Below, one piece after another: positions 56,958 to 64,000 of a stretch of 64,000 nt of DNA (positions within the stretch are counted from its first letter, which is position 1; every line of letters starts with the position of its first letter). The position numbers and the translations under genes are program-made. Under the pieces are notes generated by a model, which was given only the letters and a program-made list of their open reading frames with translations, had not been told where the DNA came from and made no database searches. The stretch covers positions 16,605,164-16,669,163 of the forward strand of contig CM055074.1 in the NCBI GenBank assembly GCA_029204045.2, in the 5' to 3' direction. The DNA is from Tillandsia leiboldiana. Lineage: Eukaryota; Streptophyta; Magnoliopsida; Poales; Bromeliaceae.

Positions 56958-57302
56958 GGGGCGTCACAGTTGGTATCAGAGCCATTCACCAGCCGGAAAT
57001 GTGAGATGAGTCTCGGCTGAGCCAGGGTTATTTAGCGGGTAGAGCGAGGCTCCCCGGCTAATGACCGTTGTGAGTGGAGTGCAGCTCCTCACAAGGTCGA
57101 CTAAGGCTAGCGAGACGAGTCTCACATCGCCTGGTGCTTGTGAGTGTGCTTGAGCCTGACGTGGAAGTCAGGGCTTAAAGGGGGGAAGAATGTGACACCC
57201 CCGGAATTTGGATTAGTCCTCTATATAAATGATATAATAGGACTAAATCTCTAACCCGGCTATAGCATTTTGGATGGTAGCAAGATCCAAGAGGAACATG
57301 AG

Positions 57303-57356
57303 AGTTAAGCGTGCTAGAGCTAGAGTAGTTCTAGGATGGGTGACCCCCTGGGAAGT
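57303..57356 (+). promoter_or_regulatory. 5S rRNA-derived segment in Cassandra 3' LTR
   Basis: Same segment in the second LTR, 399 bases downstream, with no difference seen. Confidence 0.9.
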
Positions 57357-57367
57357 GGGGCGTCACA

Positions 57368-57783
57368 GTTTTGCCTTTTGGAGACTTCGATTTTTGGAAG
57401 CCACCAGCCGCAGAGATTTATGTTTATAGACTTGAGTTTTGCACCCCTACATGGTTGAGTTGGTGGATTGTGGTTTTGGGTTGCGGCCACAGCAGGGACA
57501 GCTTCAACATCTCTCTCTCCTTGTTTTCCCGTTTTATCGCCGAAATAGCAGACGGAGCGAAAAATTTCGAAGGACTACTCCAGAAATGGAGGCGATGCTG
57601 GAACCTGTTCTTGTTTGATCGGGGTGAAGGCATCGGTCCTTTGGAAATTTCGGACTTTTCGCTATTTTCGGCTGCCTTTCAAATTGAGAGAGAGTTGGAG
57701 TTGATGATAGTCCTGATGTGGGTTTCTTGTGGTAGGGTGTGTGTTTTGGTTTCGAGGACGAAACCTTTTGAAGGAGGGGAGAA
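57368..57783 (+). other. 3' end of G internal region with purine tract
   Basis: Contains TTTCGAGGACGAAACC, the same pre-LTR motif as in D and G1, then GAAGGAGGGGAGAA (57770-57783) before the LTR. Frames here match no domain I know. Confidence 0.6.
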
Positions 57784-57926
57784 TGTAGAGTACCGGGTCT
57801 TTGGATAGCGCGCCGACCACACGGATGGCTTGGAGCAGAGAGTTGCCTTGGGCATGTTGCATCTGAGTTCACAGTTGATGCCGGGTTGATTCGGATCAAC
57901 GCGGAAGCTCCAGCTCGATTCGGGGT

Positions 57927-59970
57927 TTTTCCGGGCTTTGTAGGCCGATTGAGGATGAGATTGGAAATTTCCGACTTCACCGTGGAAGGCCGGAAATTCA
58001 GGAACACTTGGAACACGTGTACTTTTGATTTACAGCGAGGTTCGGGAGGTTCCGGACTGACGCGGAGGACCCAGAGGCAAAAAGTGAGTCGGAATTGGCA
58101 ATTTTGGAGCCGGTACTTGATTTGAGCACCCCGACTCAACGGATGAGCTTTTTGAAGAGAAAAAGCTGAGGACACGTGTACTTTTGATTTACAGCGAGGT
58201 TCGGGAGGTTCCGGACTGACGCGGAGGACCCGGAGGCAAAAAGTGAGTCGGAACTGGCAATTTTGGAGCCGGTAATTGATTTGAGCACCCCGACTCAACG
58301 GATGAGCTTTTTGAAGAGAAAAAGCTGTGGACACGTGTACTTTCGATTTACAGCGAGGTTCGGGAGGTTCCGGACTGACGCGGAGGATCCGGAGGCAAAA
58401 AGTGAGTCGGAACTGGCAATTTTGGAGCCGGTAATTGATTTGAGCACCCCGACTTAACGCATGAGCTTTTTGAAGAGAAAAAGCTGTGGACACGTGTACT
58501 TTCGATTTACAGCAGAGTTCGGGAGGTTCCGGGCAGCGGCGGAGAGCCCGAAGGCAAAAAGTGAGTTGGAGTTGGATTTTAGGAATTAGTTAATTAATTA
58601 ATTAACTTAATAAAGCCTTTTGCTTTATAAATGGGCTCCAACCCTCCCTCTGCAGCAGAGAAGGAAAGAAAAGGAAGAAAGAAAGAAAGGAAAAGAAAAG
58701 AGAGGAAAAGGAAGAAGAAGAAGAAGGAAGAAGAGGGTTTTGAGGCGATCTTGGATTTTTGGACTCGCCGTTGGAGGCCGCGTGGAGCTCGTGGGCGTGC
58801 GGCGAGCGTCGTCGAGGTAAGCAATTTCAGTTTTTGGAGGTTTTGTGCAGTTTTTGAGCTTTGGGGATTTTTTAATTGGATTTTAAAAGCTAAAAACTGG
58901 ATTTTGGGATTTATTGGATTTATTGGGTATTTTAGTTATCTTTTTAGATTTTCCGGGCTTTGTAGGCCGATTGAGAATGAGATTGGAAATTTCCGACTTC
59001 ACCGTGGAATGCCGGAAATTCAGGAACACTTGGAACACGTGTACTTTTGATTTACAGCGAGGTTCGGGAGGTTCCGGACTGACGCGGAGGACCCAGAGGC
59101 AAAAAGTGAGTCGGAATTGGCAATTTTGGAGCCGGTACTTGATTTGAGCACCCCGACTCAACGGATGAGCTTTTTGAAGAGAAAAAGCTGAGGACACGTG
59201 TACTTTTGATTTACAGCGAGGTTCGGGAGGTTCCGGACTGACGCGGAGGACCCGGAGGCAAAAAGTGAGTCGGAACTGGCAATTTTGGAGCCGGTAATTG
59301 ATTTGAGCACCCCGACTCAACGGATGAGCTTTTTGAAGAGAAAAAGCTGTGGACACGTGTACTTTCGATTTACAGCGAGGTTTGGGCGGTTCCGGACTGA
59401 CGCGGAGGATCCGGAGGCAAAAAGTGAGTCGGAACTGGCAATTTTGGAGCCGGTAATTGATTTGAGCACCCCGACTTAACGCATGAGCTTTTTGAAGAGA
59501 AAAAGCTGTGGACACGTGTACTTTCGATTTACAGCGGAGTTCGGGAGGTTCCGGGCAGCGGCGGAGAGCCCGAAGGCAAAAAGTGAGTTGGAGTTGGATT
59601 TTAGGAATTAGTTAATTAATTAATTAACTTAATAAAGCCTTTTGCTTTATAAAAGGGCTCCAACCCTCCCTCTGCAGCGGAGAAAGAAAGAAAAGGAAGA
59701 AAGAAAGAAAGGAAAAGAAAAGAGAGGAAAAGGAAGAAGAAGAAGAAGGAAGAAGAGGGTTTTGAGGCGATCTTGGATTTTTGGACTCGCCGTTGGAGGC
59801 CGCGTGGAGCTCGTGGGCGTGCGGCGAGCGTCGTCGAGGTAAGCAATTTCAGTTTTTGGAGCTTTTGTGCAGTTTTTGAGCTTTGGGGATTTTTTAATTG
59901 GATTTTAAAAGCTAAAAACTGGATTTTGGGATTTATTGGATTTATTGGGTATTTTAGTTATCTTTTTAGA
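57927..59970 (+). repeat. 1022-bp tandem duplication with two promoters in LTR F
   Basis: Units 57927-58948 and 58949-59970, each starting TTTTCCGGG; TTTTCCG also follows the second unit. E has one unit (46334-47354). Each unit contains the 159-bp repeats and a TATA box (58626 TATAAATG, 59648 TATAAAAG). Confidence 0.9.
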
Positions 59971-60184
59971 TTTTCCGTCGCCGGCGGCCGCGCGCGCGCG
60001 CAATGGCGCACGCGCGGCGCCAGGGTGCTGCTGTTGGCAGCACCCTGCGGCGACGTGCTGCTGGGCTCTGTCACCGCGCAGCAGGTCGCTGCGCGGCGCG
60101 ACCTGGGATGGCGCCGCGCGGCGGGCCTCCCTCGTCGCACGGCGGTGTTCGCCGTTGGCTGCTGCCTTTTCGCCGTCAAGCGGT

Positions 60185-60670
60185 TTTTTTTGGGCAGTTT
60201 TCGCGCAGCTTTCGAGCAGATTTCGCGAGCGATTTACGCAGATTTCGCGCAGGTTTTCGCACAGTTTCGCGCAAGTTTTCGCGCAGGTTTTCGTTGTTTT
60301 TCGCAAGCAGTTTGCGAGCGGTTTTCGCAGTTTTCGCGTGCTGTTTTCGCGCAGATTTCGCGCAGTTTTCGCGCAGCTTTCGAGCAGATTTCGCGAGCGA
60401 TTTACGCAGATTTCGCGCAGGTTTTCGCGCAGGTTTTCGATGTTTTTCGCAAGCAGTTTGCGAGCGGTTTTCACAGTTTTCGCGCATGGTTTCCGCGCAG
60501 TTTTGCGCAGTTTTCGCAGGGTTTTCGCGAGCTGTTTTCGCAAGCTATTTTGAGCAGTTTTTACGCCGACGGAGCTGTTTTCGCCGTCGGGCGCTGGTTT
60601 TCGCCGACGGAGCTGTTTTTCGCCGTCGGGCGCTGTTTTCGCCGACGGCGGCTATTTTTCGCCGTCGGAT
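60185..60670. repeat. GTTTTCGCGCA and CCGACGG/CCGTCGG repeats in LTR F
   Basis: Counterpart of 47970-48310, longer here because the AGATTTCGCGAGCGATTTACG module is duplicated. Confidence 0.8.
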
Positions 60671-62915
60671 GCTCGGTTTTGACCGTTTTGATTGATTTTG
60701 CGATTTCTTCGCTCCTGGCAGCTTGCAGTGCTGTTTTTAGCTTCCGCCGGGGGCGGTTGTTGGTTTTTCCGTCGCGTGGACCCGCCGGCTTGTTTCGGGA
60801 CATCCGCAGAGCGCGCGGTCGTGTGGTTGGACGCAGCGTGCTCCGTTTTGCGTGCGGACCTCGTGGAGGCAAGGTAAGTCCCGCTGAGCCCAATTGCAAG
60901 TGTCGACAAGCAATTGGTGGCATTCTGAGGTGGGTTGGTTTTTCTCTCCAAGTCTACGGACTTCCTTCTAATTCTATTGTGATAGGATTGCATGCTAGTT
61001 TAAGCGTTTCCTTGGAACTTAACTAGCACCCCCATCATATGTGCATGTGTTTGACCAGACCGATAGAGAACCTTAATCTGGGCTAGGTTCTATTATGCTT
61101 TAGACATCCCACACGTTGCATACTCTTCTGGACATAGTGTTCCTCGCCCGGGTAGTGGGCTGAGTGGTCAGAGTGTTGTGGGACGGGTGTTGCACTCGGG
61201 CCGGGGGGCCAAGTGGGGTCTGGTGGCTGGGTTAGGCCAGTGTTAGTGCGTGGGGAACCGTTTCAGGTAAACGGTGGTCCCGGGGTTTTCCTTTCCGCTG
61301 TTCTTCTCGTCACCACCCTGTTGTGATCGTGGTGCACGTGTGTTAGCAGAACCTTGAACCCAGAACCTTTTTGGACGAATACATGATTTTGGTCAGGCAG
61401 TGATTTCTTCCAAGCCTCGCAAAGTCGCCTGAGTCTGTTCTTGTTTGATAGGACGAGGGCATTAGCTCTTCGAGGCTTGGGCATAAAACTTGATTTCAAA
61501 GGGTTTTCCTAAAAAGACTAAAAATCATTAAAAGATGGATTTCTCTCAGATTGAATGGTTTTCTGAAATAAATGACATGGTTTCTTATAAACTTATCCAC
61601 CCGAGCGGATTCGAGCGATCTGGGTTCTAAGGGCTGTTCTCTTTCTTGGGGGCGTAGGTGTTAGTCTCCTGGGGTTTCGGACCCTTCGTAGATCTGGCTG
61701 TGGAGCATCTCCGGCCATGAGTTGTGTGTTGAGTTGAGTGGGTGTTCTTGTGGGAGCCGTTGGGAGAGACGGTGGTCCCAGCTGTGTGGTACTTTCGTTG
61801 AGTGGGTCAGTGTTGTGAGATTGGGTCGTGGAGGGTTCTCCGACTGAGTTGTGCTTTGAGCATCGAGATACCGATCTGTTTGATCGAGGACTATAGCCTG
61901 CAGGAGCCACTTGTGAGACAGTGTTACTGTTGAGATACTTGAGTTCGGTGGGGTCGCACCCCTCGAGCTACGCCCCGGGTGCGTTGATGATTCCGAGCCT
62001 GATGAGGCTGCGATGATGATACCGAGCCTGACGAGGCTGCGATGATGCGCCTAGTTCATATACTAGAGGTCGCTTGATACCCCTGGCCGAGCTACCATGG
62101 GGTCACTGTGTGAGATATCGAGTTTGTCCGTTTGGACACCCTGGTTGATACACCAGGGGGCGCAGGCTTGACTCGACTGGACCCTGTGGGGCAGTCGCTG
62201 AGATTTGGGTTACACTGAGAGAGTGATGGCGTAGCATGTGTCATTGTAGAGTGTCTTGAGTAGTACTTGTGACATATTGTCAGCAGTGAGTTGCTGCATA
62301 CCATCATCCATAGTCTCCTCCTATTGAGCATAGTAGATAGAGGCATGATAGCTGTAGATTCTTTTCCAGCTTATTTTCATTATCAGTCTTATCTGTTATC
62401 TTATGCCTCTGGTAGACTTAGTGGGCAGACCGTGGTTCTTGGAGACGGTACCCACTGAGAACTACTGTAGGATGTAGTTCTCACACCCTCTGTCGGTGAC
62501 AGGTTGCTGAGGCTTTCTTCCGTTCCTGCTGGGCTTGATTGGACGGACCGAGGACAGGGAGTCGCGTGATAGTTCCCTACCAGCATTGTTACTTTAGAGA
62601 GAGGTAGATGTACAATCCCGAATTGTGGGAGTTGGTTATGTTTCCTGTTAGCTATCTCCCATTTGGATTCGTAGATGTTGTATAGGTGGACTTCTATTTG
62701 TATCATCTGTTTTTGGGAGATAGGCTATGTGTTGTTGTACTTTGTAGTTGTGAAATTTTCTAGTACAGCTTTTTATCCGCTCTGATATCTGTGTAGCTGT
62801 AGTTTTGTCTTTTGCAGGCTAGACGCTTCATCTGTACGGCAGTTTCCGTACAGATGGCGGATCTGTTAGCGAGCCCGGGTCGCAGTTTCGACCCCCGGGG
62901 CGTGACAGATTAGAG

Positions 62916-62928
62916 TGGTATCAGAGCC
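62916..62928 (+). other. Primer binding site of the last element
   Basis: TGGTATCAGAGCC, 8 bases after LTR F; complementary to initiator tRNA-Met. Confidence 0.88.
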
Positions 62929-63085
62929 AAGGATATAGGTCATTGAGGACTTAGAAACCCTAGGCTTGTGGTTGGACATTAGTATGACTACGAGAGAGTC
63001 GTGACTTTTAGCGAGAGTCCAGATTGAGTTTTTACCTCTCCCTCGGGTTGGGATGAGTGATTTGATATGTTATTCTCTCAAAGTG

Positions 63086-63111
63086 ATTATGTTGGCTGCA
63101 GACAACATAAT
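63086..63111 (+). other. Leader hairpin with CTGCAG loop (F element)
   Basis: 9-bp stem ATTATGTTG / CAACATAAT, loop GCTGCAGA, 157 bases after the primer site and 92 before the gag ATG. Confidence 0.8.
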
Positions 63112-63203
63112 ACTTTAGGAAGGATAACAAATTTTAGACTCTCGCCGGATTGGGTCGTATGGTTGTTATGTCCTGACATTCGTTTTTGTTTCAGTTACTT
63201 GCG

Positions 63204-64000
63204 ATGCCGCCGAGACGTCGTGTAGCGACGAGTGGGCGTTCGACCTTGGGTGAGGAGGCCGAGCAGGCCGGGCAGAGCGAGGTACAGGATCTGCGGGCTC
63301 TGCTGGCCCAGATGTCGGAGGCGTTGCGGCGCCAGGAGAAGAACATGGAGCGTGTGTTGCGCATGTTCGAGCTGAGGGCATCTCCCGGGGTATCGCCAGT
63401 AGTACTCCAGCCGCGACATTGTCGATTTCGACCCTGGTCGCACCACTGATGGTGCAGGAGCAGCGAGAGGTTGCTAACCGGTTATTTTACTTCATCCAGT
63501 CCCGTCCCCTGCAGATTTTGGGATTAAGTTGGGGCCTTGGGAGGCCGAGAACTGGATCGCTACTATGGAAAAGCTGTTCAAGGATTTGTTCATCCAGGAG
63601 AAGCATCAGGGCGCTTGATCTTGCGTCTTTTGTTAGGGACGCCGAGAGTTGGTGGCGTCGGGTTCGTCCTGTTGGACCACCGAGAACGAGTTTCCGCGAT
63701 GGTTGAGCAGTGGGCCCCTTGTCACCCAGGATGAGGCTTAGAGGTTGATTATGTTGAGAGGGGACTGCACCTGGATATCTATCTTTTTGTGTATTCTCGG
63801 CGAGTGCCGACCGTAGATGCAGCGATTGGGCATGTGCGATGGATTGACCGAGGATCACTGATCACGTCCAGGAGGGACGGAGATCGAGGGACCAGCTCCA
63901 GAGAGAGAGTCTTCCAGTATTGCCTGGTTTTGGGATAGTGGAGTGGATCGAGGTTGCCATGGTGCCAGCCTCAGGTTCATGTGTCTCAGAGGAGACAGAG
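63204..64000 (+). pseudogene. gag: F-element gag, frame broken, runs off window
   Basis: ATG 63204 (MPPRRRVATSGRST) follows TTTGTTTCAG, a possible splice acceptor. The N-terminal 80 codons include LRALLAQMSEALRRQEKN. The frame then shifts near 63400 as in G, and the downstream sequence to 64000 is nearly identical to 55727-56400, including the later stops. The capsid part with ENWIATMEKLFKDL is recognisable. Presumed non-autonomous. Confidence 0.7.

Larger units (their letters stand above)
56792..57367 (+). mobile_element. Cassandra-type TRIM retrotransposon
   Basis: 576 bp with two 177-bp LTRs that look identical (56792-56968 and 57191-57367), 5-bp duplication GTTTT (56787-56791 and 57368-57372), primer site TGGTATCAGAGCC (56971-56983), and a purine tract AAAGGGGGGAAGAA just before the 3' LTR. 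Internal region 222 bp, no coding. The LTR holds a 5S-rRNA-derived segment, the hallmark of Cassandra. It depends on proteins of other elements. Confidence 0.95.
55377..57783 (+). mobile_element. Chimeric, pol-less Tekay derivative G (internal region)
   Basis: Primer site and leader are D-type; from about 55727 the sequence switches to that of the F-type gag (compare 63311 onward). It ends with a purine tract (57770-57783) and an F-type LTR. No pol. The 5' LTR (D family) and 3' LTR (F family) do not match each other, so this is a recombinant. A Cassandra element is inserted at 56792. Confidence 0.75.
57784..62907 (+). repeat. Tekay-like LTR F (5124 bp)
   Basis: Same family as E (TGTAGAGTACCGGG start, GGGGCGTGACA end). 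It is preceded by a purine tract and followed by a primer site, so it is the 3' LTR of G and the 5' LTR of the next element. It differs from E by a 1022-bp tandem duplication, a 180-bp extra segment (60889-61068) and a much shorter GC-rich core. No gene; open frames such as 59773-61026 cross repeats. Confidence 0.9.

Noticed and set aside
57371..57808. 145-codon frame before LTR F as a host gene
   Set aside because: It runs through the purine tract into the LTR start and has no recognisable domain; it is the decayed 3' end of a Tekay internal region.
59773..61026. 417-codon frame in LTR F
   Set aside because: Same repeat-driven openness as in E, inside an LTR with defined ends, primer site and purine tract.

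Overview
The window is a repeat-only stretch of a plant nuclear genome, most likely a flowering plant. I find no host gene. Every stretch I can interpret belongs to an LTR retrotransposon. The evidence for a plant is: Tekay/Del-type Ty3-gypsy pol with a C-terminal chromodomain-like tail and very long (3.7-5 kb) LTRs; Sirevirus-type Ty1-copia elements with a CCCCCCTCTAG motif near the LTR 3' end, initiator-tRNA-Met primer sites and several purine tracts; and a Cassandra TRIM with a 5S-rRNA-derived segment in its LTRs.

Layout, left to right. 1-15438: a minus-strand Tekay-like element (here G1). Both of its LTRs carry another Tekay-like LTR (N), and its internal region (3766-7292) is a decayed gag-pol. 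15439-16871: plus-strand LTR tail H, with an 87-bp higher-order tandem repeat. 16872-17842: minus-strand LTR fragment I. 17843-19818 and 42924-43767: an old gypsy gag-pol (J) split by element A. 19819-42923: Sirevirus A (target duplication GGTTA, 1177-bp LTRs), which has a gag with two stops, no pol, and a third ORF. 26028-41013: Sirevirus B (duplication GTCAC, 1294-bp LTRs), inserted inside A's third ORF, with intact gag, pol and its own different third ORF. 43782-45035: minus-strand Sirevirus LTR C. 45036-51683: Tekay pol (D), interrupted by a 4161-bp solo LTR E (duplication CCTTA). 51684-55376: D-type LTR, followed by a chimeric, pol-less internal region G that holds a Cassandra TRIM (56792-57367, duplication GTTTT, apparently identical LTRs). 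57784-62907: LTR F (same family as E, with a 1022-bp tandem duplication that gives two TATA boxes). 62908-64000: leader and gag of the next element.

Assembly caution: 34215-34314 is exactly 100 N. The sequence on its right (34315-38458) repeats the sequence on its left (30104-34214) with many single-base indels. I read this as two overlapping contig ends that were never merged, so B is probably about 10.7 kb, not 15 kb.

Most interesting: (1) a perfect 8-9 bp hairpin with a self-complementary CTGCAG loop, at constant spacing between primer site and gag in three Tekay leaders, resembling a retroviral dimer-initiation kissing loop; (2) arrays of small hairpins in the transcribed part of three Sirevirus LTR families, with a constant TGGATT loop but different, covarying stems; (3) family-specific CCGG-centred palindromes found in the LTR and again just upstream of the third ORF in A and B, each followed there by a leader with a candidate intron.
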